Assembly: GCA_016931715.1 (NCBI GenBank)
Contig: JAFGEF010000030.1
Coordinates: forward strand, 18,041 to 82,040
Direction of reading: 5' to 3'
Length of the DNA: 64,000 bases
Origin: Sedimentisphaerales bacterium
GTDB lineage: Bacteria > Planctomycetota > Phycisphaerae > Sedimentisphaerales > Anaerobacaceae
Part shown: positions 45,950 through 54,857 of the stretch, piece after piece
Layout of the letters: the number at the start of each line of letters is the position of its first letter
Position numbering within the stretch: the stretch's first letter is position 1
Position numbers and translations under genes: made by a program
Notes under the pieces: generated by a model
What the model was told of the DNA's origin: nothing
The model's database searches: none
The model's input: the letters and a program-made list of their open reading frames with translations, nothing else

Positions 45950-46489
45950 TTACTGCTCGTTTTTATCTTTTCTATACTTCTTAACCTGAGCGGGATTGCC
46001 GCAAGCTATCGCGTAATCAGGTACATCTTTTGTGACTATTGAACCAGCACCAATAATCGCTCCTGTGCCGATAGAAACACCGGGAAGGATAATACTTCTT
46101 GTTCCTATCCAGACATCGTCTCCTATTGTTACAGGCATTTCAGGTGCACGTCCCTGTTCAATCATCGGGATATCCGTTTTTTCAAATTCGTGTTTCCTGG
46201 TAAGAATAATAACATCCGGCCCCATCATTACATTATTACCGATAGTTACATTGCCGCAAACCCGGCAGTTTATACCTATTCCTGAATTGTCGCTAATTTC
46301 GATTTGTGAGCCGTCACCGAAATATGCGCCTTTTTCGATATTTATATTTTTGCCTGCGCGTTTAAATAATTTTCTCGTGATACATCGCCGTACAGGTCTG
46401 ATGAATTTGAAAAATCTGCCGTCTGAAGCGGGCAAATGTCTCGCAAAAGAATAATAAATTATCAGTCGTAAAATTTTTGTTATTTTCAT
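45950..46489 (-). CDS. Hexapeptide-repeat acyltransferase (left-handed beta-helix)
   Basis: A 179-residue acyltransferase of the LbetaH/WbbJ/CysE-like family. Its sequence consists of isoleucine/valine-led hexapeptides (IGINCRVCGNVTIGNNVMMGPD, IGDDVWIGTRSIILPG, IGTGAIIGAGSIVTKDVP), ending CGNPAQVKKYRKD, a family-typical terminus. The catalytic-type histidine is seen at KHEFEKTD. It most likely O-acetylates a sugar of the polymer, since it lies between GT4 genes. The ATG at 46489 is near the expected start. Confidence 0.87.
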   Translation of the reverse strand: MKITKILRLIIYYSFARHLPASDGRFFKFIRPVRRCITRKLFKRAGKNINIEKGAYFGDGSQIEISDNSGIGINCRVCGNVTIGNNVMMGPDVIILTRKHEFEKTDIPMIEQGRAPEMPVTIGDDVWIGTRSIILPGVSIGTGAIIGAGSIVTKDVPDYAIACGNPAQVKKYRKDKNEQ

Positions 46490-46502
46490 TTTAATGTTAG
46501 AA

Positions 46503-47663
46503 TTATTTCTTTTTCTGTGCGATTGCTTTTTCGCAGCATTGCAGAGTCAGTTTGCTGATATGTTCCCAGCCGTATTTCATTTCCAATTCAGCAGTATAAT
46601 GCGATTCATAATCACGCGGATTTTTCAGAATATTATTTATCGCATACGTCAGGGATTCTTCGCTTCCCGGCGGAACAGCTATACCAACTTTTTCTGAACG
46701 AACTATCTCACCCATTGCCCCAATGTCACTTACTACGACAGGTTTTTTATGTGTAAATGCCCGAAGAAGCACGCCGCTTTGCGCTTCGAACTGCACATAA
46801 GGCAAAACAACAATGTCACAAGCTCCCAGAAAATAATCTATATCTTCATCTGGAATAAATTTAATAAATGTTTTTACATTTTCTGAAAGATTCAATTCTT
46901 TTATAATATCAGAATAAGGCTGAAAACTCATTCCGCGAGGCATAGCACCCGCGATAACAAGCAGAACATCGGAATTCTGCCTGACGACATCCTGCAATGA
47001 TTTAAGCAGAACATCCAGTCCTTTGTTCGGCCTGATACTTCCGAAAAAAAGCAAAATCTTTTTATCCAAAGGCAAACCTAATTTATTGCGAGCATCCGCC
47101 AACTGAGGCTGATTATCGACAGGGATAATTCCATGAGGTATTACATCAATTTTGTCACTGGCTATTTTCCAAAGCTCCTCTAACTGCCTTTTTCCGTTTT
47201 CATAATGAACAATCAGACGATCAGGAATCAGCAGGTTTCTTCTCATAAACGAATCTCTGCTGACAAATCGCTCGTAATGTGATACACAATCGTGAACGGT
47301 AAGAATAACAGGCAGTTTTTTTACCAGAGTTTTCAAAAAAAACTGGTCAAGCAGAGGCAAACCTGCTCCCTGTATATGCACTGCATCAAAATTGCCGTCA
47401 AGAGCGAATTTATTTCGCCTTAGAATATTAATCATGCTTCGAGACATTCTGTCTGCCGCCCAGTGCAATCGCGAAAATTCATTTTGTTTTGCGGCCAACT
47501 CCTTAAAAAGCCTTTCGACTTTATAAGGCTTTCCTCCGTCAGGCCATGCAGAGCTTGTAACTACAGTGACTTCCACACCAATTCCGCACAAACCTCTGCA
47601 CAAGGCATCGGTATAAGTGTACATGCCGCCCCTGCCCGAATGTTGAACCATTAATATACGCAT
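46503..47663 (-). CDS. GT4 glycosyltransferase
   Basis: A 386-residue GT4-family enzyme. The N-terminus MRILMVQHSGRGGMYTYTDAL has the glycine-rich loop, VILTVHDCVSHYE near residue 115 is the conserved His strand, and KILLFFGSIRPNKGLDVLL is the junction. In the donor site the usual Glu pair reads QFEAQSGVLLRAFTHKKPVV: the second Glu is replaced by Arg, an uncommon substitution. It follows the polymerase-like gene by 15 nt. Function is inferred from the operon. Confidence 0.85.
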   Translation of the reverse strand: MRILMVQHSGRGGMYTYTDALCRGLCGIGVEVTVVTSSAWPDGGKPYKVERLFKELAAKQNEFSRLHWAADRMSRSMINILRRNKFALDGNFDAVHIQGAGLPLLDQFFLKTLVKKLPVILTVHDCVSHYERFVSRDSFMRRNLLIPDRLIVHYENGKRQLEELWKIASDKIDVIPHGIIPVDNQPQLADARNKLGLPLDKKILLFFGSIRPNKGLDVLLKSLQDVVRQNSDVLLVIAGAMPRGMSFQPYSDIIKELNLSENVKTFIKFIPDEDIDYFLGACDIVVLPYVQFEAQSGVLLRAFTHKKPVVVSDIGAMGEIVRSEKVGIAVPPGSEESLTYAINNILKNPRDYESHYTAELEMKYGWEHISKLTLQCCEKAIAQKKK

Positions 47664-47678
47664 TTTATGAATTAACCG

Positions 47679-49073
47679 CTATGCAATTACGTGAGGAAAC
47701 TCATATTCGGAATCATAATTTTCGTCAAATTCCAAATCCGGCTCTTCGAGAAATATTTCCTGCTCTTCGATAAGGCTCACATATATGTCACGCCAATTGG
47801 CAGTAACAGCAGCAAAACAAATCAAAAGAGACGCTCCTCTATAATGCGAGAAAATCGGGTGAAAGACGCCATCAGCCGCTAAAGCGATTGTAAGAAGAAA
47901 GAAAGTCGTTCCCAAATATCGCAGGAAAGGAATTTCGCTTCTTGCCAAAACAAAACTCCTGAAAAGAGAGGCGGCTAACAGAACAAGCACACCGATTAAT
48001 CCAATCAAGCCGCACCTGTCGAGCCAGCCAAGGTATTCCGAATGATAAAACGCTACAATCGCTTGCGGGCCGGTCGGCGCAGGATGCATCGCTCCGATTC
48101 CCCTGCCTGTGAAAAGAAAATATGGAGCTTCCTTATAGCTCGACTGAATTGTCTCGTATTCTATTCCTCTCCAGCTATGCCGAAGCTCATACAAAGACGG
48201 CGTGGTATAATAGCCTCTTCCGTAATCCGTCCGGAATCTTGAGAGAAAATCGAAACCGCCAACGACAGCCGCTATAACAACAATCATACTTGCAATTGTA
48301 AAAATGATTGTATTTTTTATCCTTGCTCTCACAAAAATCAATGCCGAAATAACAAGTACCGCCATAGCTCCGTAAGTTGATCTTGTCTCGCTTAGTACTA
48401 TGCCTCCTATACCTGCTATCAGCATTATTATTGAAATTAAAAATGAGCCTGTCTTGCTGGAAAATCTTCCTATAGCCATGCTCACAAGAATAAGATAAAG
48501 CATCGGGATAAGCGTCTGAGTTCCTCTTTCACCTGCAAGTCCGCCTGAATCGACAATCCTATCTGCCTCGTTTATTGGTGCATCGTAAATACCCAGCCTT
48601 ATAAGAACATGAAAAGCAAACATCATCAGAATCAAAACGAAGCTGAATTTCAGCAAACCTCTGACACTGGAATAATCCGTAAAATATTTCAGTGCGAATA
48701 ATCCCGCCGCAGCGAAATGAACTACCCTCGAATGTGTCAGAGCGTCACGCGGATACATTACCAAACCCTGTATCAATGACAAAACACTTAAAACCGCAAG
48801 GACTAAAATGCACTTTTTTATTATGTTCGAGCGAAATAGAGATTCTTTTCGAACAAATAAAGCGGCGAAAAGCGTCATAACCGAAAGGAAATCCGCCGGA
48901 GCCCAGGTCAGAGGCAGACCAAGGTTTCCAGCCTGGTTTATATAACCGGCAAATATGCTGTTAAATACAGCAGAAACCAGAAAGATATAGAAGACCCATT
49001 TAGGTTTCCAGAAAACCAGCGGGACACAAAGAACAATTACGACCGCACAGAATATCGCTATAAATAACGCCAT
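47679..49073 (-). CDS. O-antigen ligase / polymerase-like membrane protein
   Basis: A 464-residue polytopic protein with about 11-12 hydrophobic helices and a large periplasmic loop near residues 250-340. The loop contains FTGRGIGAMHPAPTGPQAIVAFYHSEYLGWLDRCGLIG, where His-Ser-Glu-Tyr-Leu corresponds to the conserved HNxYL-type region of the Wzy_C family. The C-terminal tail is acidic (EEQEIFLEEPDLEFDE). With the flippase of the same operon it would polymerise the second polysaccharide. Ligase versus polymerase is not decidable. Confidence 0.82.
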   Translation of the reverse strand: MALFIAIFCAVVIVLCVPLVFWKPKWVFYIFLVSAVFNSIFAGYINQAGNLGLPLTWAPADFLSVMTLFAALFVRKESLFRSNIIKKCILVLAVLSVLSLIQGLVMYPRDALTHSRVVHFAAAGLFALKYFTDYSSVRGLLKFSFVLILMMFAFHVLIRLGIYDAPINEADRIVDSGGLAGERGTQTLIPMLYLILVSMAIGRFSSKTGSFLISIIMLIAGIGGIVLSETRSTYGAMAVLVISALIFVRARIKNTIIFTIASMIVVIAAVVGGFDFLSRFRTDYGRGYYTTPSLYELRHSWRGIEYETIQSSYKEAPYFLFTGRGIGAMHPAPTGPQAIVAFYHSEYLGWLDRCGLIGLIGVLVLLAASLFRSFVLARSEIPFLRYLGTTFFLLTIALAADGVFHPIFSHYRGASLLICFAAVTANWRDIYVSLIEEQEIFLEEPDLEFDENYDSEYEFPHVIA

Positions 49074-49194
49074 AAAATTAACTCAAAGCAAACGTCCGAA
49101 AATATTTATTTCTTGAGACATTCCTAATCAGTATCGGAAAAAACGAATGATAGTTATATATCAAAATATGAAACCTTTCATTTTCTTAAATAAT

Positions 49195-50469
49195 TCAGGA
49201 TTTTTTACCTGATTTTTTAAAATACTGAATCATTTTTGAAAAATCATCCCTGACTTTTTCGTACATTTTTTGGGCTGTCTCCTGCTGTGTAATACTGATT
49301 TGGTCGAAGTTTTCATTTATGTTATCGAATATCTCAATGAGCTTTCTATCGCCGAGTTGTGAATCAGAAATGCAGTATTGTTCAAGCCCGAATTGAGTCA
49401 TAAAATCCTCGGTTTTTTTATGATATGCAATCGCCAGCAGCGGCGTACCTGCAGCCAATGAAAATATCTGCGAATGAGTCTTGTGTCCTACAAACATTCT
49501 GCATTGCGAAATTAAATTTATGTGTTCCAACGTTCCGGGAAAATCCTCGACAATGCGACAACATTCTTTCTTCCGAACACGTTTTATTATATCTTCTATA
49601 CATGACCTGTCGGAACCCTGCAGTTCCATAGGAAAAAATCGAACTTGTTCGTAGCCGTGTTTTTCGAGAGCGTGATTTATTAATTCCGCGAAACAGAGAG
49701 TATATGCTTCCCATGCCTGCGGATTCTGCTTATTCCCCGTCCAGACAGAAATTCCTATAACAGGTTCACGTTTACCCGGTATTATTCGCGAGGTCACAAC
49801 AGCGTATAATCCAAAAACAGACTCTCCTGTTTTCAATACTTTCTCACTGGAGACTTCTATTTTTTCTATTTCATGTAATGAAGCTTCGTCACGAATAAAT
49901 ATTCGTTCGGCGCCTGAAAGTATTTTCCGAATCATCGTTTTGTTTGCTGGCGACATATACTTAAAAGTACCGATAGACTGAGACCATAGCAAAAGCGGCT
50001 TATTATAAAGTAAAGCGATCGCCATATCGAAAATCTGAGGCGTTTTAATATGACCTGCAATTATGGTTGTAAGATGGTGACCTCCTGTGCTTATGACCAG
50101 GTCGGCTTTTTCGACAGCTTCAAGATAACGTTTATTTACTAATAATCGCAAATACCATGGACGCTTTCCGGAAATTAAAGCATCTCGCACCAAAGGAAAA
50201 TAAATAAAACGCGGCAGCTTTACCTTCAGAAATAAATGAAACACTTTTACCAAAAAACCGGCATCTTTCCTGCGTGAAACATCCCAGCCCCATGGTATTA
50301 CACGCACTTCGATATTCGGAAAATCCGGCTTGTCATGCCAGTATTGTGGATTACTCGCCGACACAGTGACATTGTCAATTCCGTTTGCTTTCAATTCTCT
50401 CAGCACAAAGTACAGAACCGCCCTGTCACCTTTATTCGTAGAGCACTGATTTATAACAAGAACATTCAT
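49195..50469 (-). CDS. Polysaccharide pyruvyl transferase family protein
   Basis: A 424-residue protein of the PS_pyruv_trans (CsaB/WcaK-like) family. The N-terminal NQCSTNKGDRAVLYFVLREL at residue 7 carries the GD/NxGD strand signature, ISTGGHHLTT near residue 130 is the glycine-rich loop, and MFVGHKTHSQIFSLAAGTPLLAIAYHKK is the C-terminal donor-binding signature. Members transfer pyruvate from PEP to make ketals, or act as GT-B-like enzymes. The gene starts six nt after the flippase stop. A pyruvyl or similar group on the polymer is likely but unproven. Confidence 0.85.
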   Translation of the reverse strand: MNVLVINQCSTNKGDRAVLYFVLRELKANGIDNVTVSASNPQYWHDKPDFPNIEVRVIPWGWDVSRRKDAGFLVKVFHLFLKVKLPRFIYFPLVRDALISGKRPWYLRLLVNKRYLEAVEKADLVISTGGHHLTTIIAGHIKTPQIFDMAIALLYNKPLLLWSQSIGTFKYMSPANKTMIRKILSGAERIFIRDEASLHEIEKIEVSSEKVLKTGESVFGLYAVVTSRIIPGKREPVIGISVWTGNKQNPQAWEAYTLCFAELINHALEKHGYEQVRFFPMELQGSDRSCIEDIIKRVRKKECCRIVEDFPGTLEHINLISQCRMFVGHKTHSQIFSLAAGTPLLAIAYHKKTEDFMTQFGLEQYCISDSQLGDRKLIEIFDNINENFDQISITQQETAQKMYEKVRDDFSKMIQYFKKSGKKS

Positions 50470-50474
50470 ATAGA

Positions 50475-51995
50475 CTATTCCGTCTGGCTGCCGAATTTTC
50501 TTCTGAATATTATTAATAATTCCGCCGCTTCTGAACGCATGGATAATATTACAAAAATTATTATAACAATTATGCCTGAAACTATAAACATCAATATCCA
50601 GTGAAATCCGTTTATCGGTATAATATAATTCAGCAATTTTAAGACGGCAATTGAAACTGCCGCCGCTGCTATTGGCCCAAGCAGACTGTTTTTGAAGTAT
50701 TCAATGGGATTTGTATGCGTTTTATAAAGACCATACACAGGCACCCAGAATCCCATATATGCCCATGTTGCAGCAAGAAGCGATATCGCCGCAGCGAAAG
50801 GAACATAAACTGAGTTTTTGAAAAGAATCAGCTCAAGTACAATTGCCCCGATAGAAGTTACTATTGCCGAGACTGTAAGAGTGCGAAGATGCCCCATGCC
50901 TACTAATGATGGAAGCCATATTCCGAAAAAACCACGCGCGACTTCAGATACAATCAACACTCGCAGTATTGTAATCATGTCAGGAACAATATCATCGAAC
51001 AAAACATCCAGAAATTTTCCCGCGTAAATAAACAACAAAATCGTCGTCATGCAAGTAAGAATGCAGCTTATATGAGTTCCTTTTGCAACAACGGCTTTCA
51101 TTTTTTCAAGCTGGCCTTTCGCTTGAAGACTTGTTACAACCGGCAAAAACACATTTTGCATGCCCGCTAAAAGACTGCGAATAAATCCGGAAACTACAGA
51201 AGCTACTGCAAAAATATCCAAATGTTCCTTTGTGCCGAATTTACCTGTCAGGAGAGTTACTGTGCTGTACATAAAAATCATGCTTCCTGAACGGGCGGCT
51301 GCATGACCTGTATAACGAAACAGTTCCCAAACAGCATTACGATCTACTTTTAAAATATCAATTTTCAGAGATGGAATCGACTTTTTTGCAACTATAAACG
51401 ACATCATTAAAGAAAACGCCGCTGACAAAGCAAATGCAAGCTGAACAGCTATAATACTCTTCCAGACAATAAGCAATCCTATGGTTAATACAGCCTTAAA
51501 CATATTCACAATTACTATCACAGAGTTAGTGCGCGTATGATATTGATAGCCCATCAGCGTGCCGCTGAAAGATGCTTCTATTATCTTAAAAGCTAATGTC
51601 ACGCCGACAAGAATACATGTTATTTGTGCATCAAAAGCATAATCCTGAGTAATTGCAGTAAAAAGATCAGGGATAAAAAAGGACAACAGCGCTGCTGCGG
51701 CTGCAGTTAAAACACCCAAAACAGATAAAACAGCGAAAGAAGCGGAAACAAATCGGTTCTGCAGTTCAGTATCATTGCGATAAAATGCAACGAAACGATT
51801 CGTCGATAGCGAAAATGAGCTTTCGAGAATCATCGGGTAGCGAAGCCCGGTCGAAAGCAGGAACCATATACTGAAAGCCTCGCTGCCAAGCTTGCCCCTT
51901 ATTAAGGGAATTAGAACCAGCCCGACTATCGCCGTGACAAACTGGCTCATCCAGTTCGATCCGGCGTTCATAATTACTTTTTTACGAAGTGACAT
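50475..51995 (-). CDS. Wzx-like polysaccharide flippase
   Basis: A 506-residue polytopic protein with about 12-14 hydrophobic segments, MOP superfamily. The N-terminus has NAGSNWMSQFVTAIVGLVLIPLIRGKLGSEAFSIWFL (a Leu/Pro/Lys-containing first loop typical of the family) and a central ARSGSMIFMYSTVTLLTG. It would move the lipid-linked repeat unit of the second polysaccharide across the membrane. It lies 79 nt from the epimerase gene and six nt before the pyruvyltransferase gene. Confidence 0.87.
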   Translation of the reverse strand: MSLRKKVIMNAGSNWMSQFVTAIVGLVLIPLIRGKLGSEAFSIWFLLSTGLRYPMILESSFSLSTNRFVAFYRNDTELQNRFVSASFAVLSVLGVLTAAAAALLSFFIPDLFTAITQDYAFDAQITCILVGVTLAFKIIEASFSGTLMGYQYHTRTNSVIVIVNMFKAVLTIGLLIVWKSIIAVQLAFALSAAFSLMMSFIVAKKSIPSLKIDILKVDRNAVWELFRYTGHAAARSGSMIFMYSTVTLLTGKFGTKEHLDIFAVASVVSGFIRSLLAGMQNVFLPVVTSLQAKGQLEKMKAVVAKGTHISCILTCMTTILLFIYAGKFLDVLFDDIVPDMITILRVLIVSEVARGFFGIWLPSLVGMGHLRTLTVSAIVTSIGAIVLELILFKNSVYVPFAAAISLLAATWAYMGFWVPVYGLYKTHTNPIEYFKNSLLGPIAAAAVSIAVLKLLNYIIPINGFHWILMFIVSGIIVIIIFVILSMRSEAAELLIIFRRKFGSQTE

Positions 51996-52074
51996 ATTTT
52001 AAAATGCCTTCAATTCATTCATTCGGCATGATTTAAATTGCACATTATCACTGACTGATGCAGAAATACAGATG

Positions 52075-53037
52075 CTATTTTGCCCGCTCGCTTTCGATAA
52101 TTTCCATGAGTATTTCATCAAGGCTCGTTTTCGGCTCCCAGCCGACAGCAGCCTTAATCCTCTCAAGCGAAGGCACTCTCCTCATCATATCCTCGATGGG
52201 CCTCCCATAAGCCTGATCATAGGAAACAAACTCTTTCCTGCTTTTACTGACTGTCATATCGATAATTTTATCCGCAAGCTCTTCAATTGAAATCTCTTCA
52301 TTTGAGCCGATATTATACACTTCACCCATCGCATCATCACAATTGATGAGCTTGGTAATCGCATCGATCAGGTCGCCCACATAAGAAAAACATCGTGTCT
52401 GTTTACCTGTTCCATATATCTGGAGCGGCTCGTTATTCAGGGCATTATGAACAAATCTCGGCACAACCATCCCGTATTGACCTGTTTGCCTAGGACCGAT
52501 TGTATTGAAGAACCGCCCAATCACAACGCCTAATCCATATTGCTGAAAAAAGGCAAGACCAAGAAATTCATCTATCGCTTTACTGCATGCATAAGACCAC
52601 CGAGAGACACTCGTACTGCCCAATACAATATCATCTTCTTCGCAAAAGGGAACCGATTCGCTTTTACCATACACTTCACTGCTCGAAGCAATAAGAATCT
52701 TTTTACCGAATTTATTCGCCGCATTAAGTACTACCTCTGTGCCGCCGATGTTTGTTTCTATCGTATGAACCGGGTCTTCGGCAATCAGCCTGACTCCAAC
52801 TGCGGCGGCCAGGTGATAAATCACATCGCACTGCTCTGATAGCGGCTCCATCAATTCAAAATTTCGGATGTCACCTTCTATGAATGCAAAATTCGGATTT
52901 GACCTGAAACCGGCGATATTTGCAAGACTGCCCGTGCTCAGGTTGTCGATAACTGCCACTTTGTGACCTTCTGCAAGCAGTTTGCCGGTAAGGTGCGAAC
53001 CAATAAAGCCTGCACCGCCTGTAATTAGCACTCTCAT
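52075..53037 (-). CDS. NAD-dependent epimerase/dehydratase (nucleotide-sugar)
   Basis: A 320-residue extended SDR. The NAD-binding motif is TGGAGFIGSH at residue 6, the catalytic Tyr-x3-Lys is YACSK (near residue 149) with SSSEVYG beside it, and RFFNTIGPRQTGQYGMVVPRFV is a UDP-sugar binding segment. It resembles UDP-glucuronate decarboxylases and UDP-GlcNAc/GlcA epimerases; sequence alone does not choose between them. The ATG has GGAG eight nt upstream. It is the first gene of the second operon, so it supplies the nucleotide sugar. A shared regulatory motif lies 92 nt upstream. Confidence 0.87.
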   Translation of the reverse strand: MRVLITGGAGFIGSHLTGKLLAEGHKVAVIDNLSTGSLANIAGFRSNPNFAFIEGDIRNFELMEPLSEQCDVIYHLAAAVGVRLIAEDPVHTIETNIGGTEVVLNAANKFGKKILIASSSEVYGKSESVPFCEEDDIVLGSTSVSRWSYACSKAIDEFLGLAFFQQYGLGVVIGRFFNTIGPRQTGQYGMVVPRFVHNALNNEPLQIYGTGKQTRCFSYVGDLIDAITKLINCDDAMGEVYNIGSNEEISIEELADKIIDMTVSKSRKEFVSYDQAYGRPIEDMMRRVPSLERIKAAVGWEPKTSLDEILMEIIESERAK

Positions 53038-53128
53038 AATTTACTCCATTATCAAATGAAGCATTGTCTGGAAATAATTACTGTTAGTCAATAATAAATT
53101 AAAAGAATCACTTCGATTTGTTTAGAGT

Positions 53129-53154
53129 GTTTATACTCCGTCCCCGTCGGCTGC
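53129..53154 (-). promoter_or_regulatory. Motif shared upstream of both polysaccharide operons, copy B
   Basis: On the minus strand this reads GCAGC, two bases, ACGGGGACGGAGTATAAAC: it agrees with copy A at 29518-29543 in all but three or four positions. It lies 92 nt upstream of the epimerase start. The remainder of the 395-nt gap 53038-53432 contains no gene I can support. Confidence 0.5.
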
Positions 53155-53432
53155 GCACAAAATGCTCAAACAGCCTTGCTGTATAATGAATTTTTTAATG
53201 GAAAACCAATTTTTTCAATAATAAATTTTTTCCGGTCTAAGTATTTCATAAGTATCGTCAAATAAAGAACATAGCTTTAGTACAGTCTGGTTTCCACAAA
53301 CTGTCTTAACTGTAAAAAATATCTCTCTCAAAATTGTGATGTCGATTGTCAGATTTTATTTATATGTATAATAATAACGGCTTTTTCACTAAAGAATTCG
53401 ATGTTATTTTAGGTCATCAAAACTATGCTGAA

Positions 53433-54242
53433 TTAACAGCCGTAATACGAGCAGCTTGTCTTATCTGTCTCCCAAACAGTTACGCAGTGAAGTCCGCCTT
53501 TGGCGGAGGCGGGGAATTTTTTGACAAGCTTTTCCCAAGCAAAAACCGCAATATTTTCAACTGTTGCAATAACTGATTTGAAATACTCTATATCGAGATT
53601 CAGATTTTTATGGTCAATAAGACTGATTAGCTCGCTATCGACAATTTTCTCAAAATCACCTATCGAAAAATCCTTTCCTGAAACAGGCATTTTTACCGTT
53701 ACTTCGACAACATAATTATGTCCGTGCCCGGTCGGATTCGCGCACTTTCCGAAAATCTTCCGGTTCTGCACATCCGTAAAATCGTTGTTCCAGAGCTTAT
53801 GTGTCGCCGCGAACTCAAATTTTTCACTGAAAAAAACCATGTCAGAATCCTCCGAGCATATCATTATTTTACGAAACGGATTCAGCTTTAAGCTTAATTT
53901 ATTTAAACGAGCCGGCACGAATATGCCTTCAAGCTGATTCCACGACAAGTGTAAAATTTCTGTCACCGTAAAAAGACTTATGTGTTCAGCCATGCAAAAA
54001 TTTTCTTTTACTTTACTGATAAAAACAGGCACTGCATGCTGACGCACTTTACTGTCGATTTCAGCCACATTAACAACAAATCCAGTCGCATGGTCAATTT
54101 CACCTGCAAGTTCGACAGACAATTCAAAAAAAATTGCCAATCCCTCACCTGACGGCATGGACGCAAAAGAATTGGCGCCTTCGGATTGTTCCGGCAAAAA
54201 AGGATTAACCGAAAAACGAACCTGTCTCGCAAGCTCGTGCAT
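53433..54242 (-). CDS. Two-domain 6-pyruvoyltetrahydropterin synthase / 6-carboxytetrahydropterin synthase-like protein
   Basis: A 269-residue protein of the PTPS/QueD tetrahydropterin-synthase superfamily. The C-terminal half is a complete T-fold domain: FEFAATHKLWN with the first zinc His, FGKCANPTGHGHNYVVEV with the catalytic Cys and the HGH zinc pair, then NLDIEYF and TVENIAVFAWEKL with Glu. The N-terminal 130 residues (MHELARQVRFSVNP, GEIDHATGFVVNVAEID) form a second, degenerate T-fold-like domain without the zinc residues; this arrangement is familiar from planctomycetes. It would act after GTP cyclohydrolase in folate/queuosine-type pterin synthesis. It is the last gene of the prfB-pepA-folE operon. 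Confidence 0.85.
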   Translation of the reverse strand: MHELARQVRFSVNPFLPEQSEGANSFASMPSGEGLAIFFELSVELAGEIDHATGFVVNVAEIDSKVRQHAVPVFISKVKENFCMAEHISLFTVTEILHLSWNQLEGIFVPARLNKLSLKLNPFRKIMICSEDSDMVFFSEKFEFAATHKLWNNDFTDVQNRKIFGKCANPTGHGHNYVVEVTVKMPVSGKDFSIGDFEKIVDSELISLIDHKNLNLDIEYFKSVIATVENIAVFAWEKLVKKFPASAKGGLHCVTVWETDKTSCSYYGC

Positions 54243-54257
54243 AAAAAGAATCCTTTA

Positions 54258-54836
54258 TTAAGGTTTGTGCATCAGGCTGAGAATTTCGCTTCTGCTCTTC
54301 GGGTCTTTCATAAAAAGCCCTCTCAAAGCAGAAGTCACCATCACAGAACCCGGCTTTTTTATGCCGCGAATTGTCATACAACTGTGAGATGCTTCAAGCA
54401 CAACTGTAACTCCCTGGGGCTTGAGCTTACTCATTATAAAATCTGCTATCTGGCATGTAAGCCTTTCCTGCGTCTGAAGTCTTCGCGCAAAGCAGTCCAC
54501 AATTCGAGCCAGCTTGCTGACACCGAGTATCACACCCGAAGGAATATAAGCTACATGAGCCGAACCGATAAAAGGCATTATATGATGCTCGCACATACTG
54601 TAGAAAGGAATGTCCCGCAGCAATACGATTTCGCTGTAGTTCTCGGTAAAAACACTTTTCGTATGCAGTTCAGGATTTTCATGCATGCCGCCCAATAATT
54701 CATTGTACATTCTGGCGACTCTCTGAGGTGTCATTTTGAGACCTTCACGGTCAACATCTTCGCCGACTGCCAGGAGAATTTCCCTTACCGCCTTTTCGAT
54801 TCTTTCAGTATCAATCTTTTTTATTTTTTTACTCAT
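54258..54836 (-). CDS. folE: GTP cyclohydrolase I
   Basis: A 192-residue homodecameric enzyme that converts GTP to dihydroneopterin triphosphate, the entry to folate and tetrahydropterin synthesis. [10 protein letters not shown] near residue 88 and [12 protein letters not shown] near residue 154 carry the zinc ligands and the active-site Cys/His. [14 protein letters not shown] is the family core. It lies 15 nt upstream of the PTPS-like gene, whose product would be the next step in the pathway, and 21 nt downstream of pepA. Confidence 0.95.
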   Translation of the reverse strand: MSKKIKKIDTERIEKAVREILLAVGEDVDREGLKMTPQRVARMYNELLGGMHENPELHTKSVFTENYSEIVLLRDIPFYSMCEHHIMPFIGSAHVAYIPSGVILGVSKLARIVDCFARRLQTQERLTCQIADFIMSKLKPQGVTVVLEASHSCMTIRGIKKPGSVMVTSALRGLFMKDPKSRSEILSLMHKP

Positions 54837-54857
54837 TATTATTCAAAAATCTTAATA

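Noticed and set aside
53346..53576. 76-residue plus-strand frame overlapping the PTPS-like gene
   Set aside because: It is an antisense shadow of the conserved C-terminus, and the composition is not coding-like.
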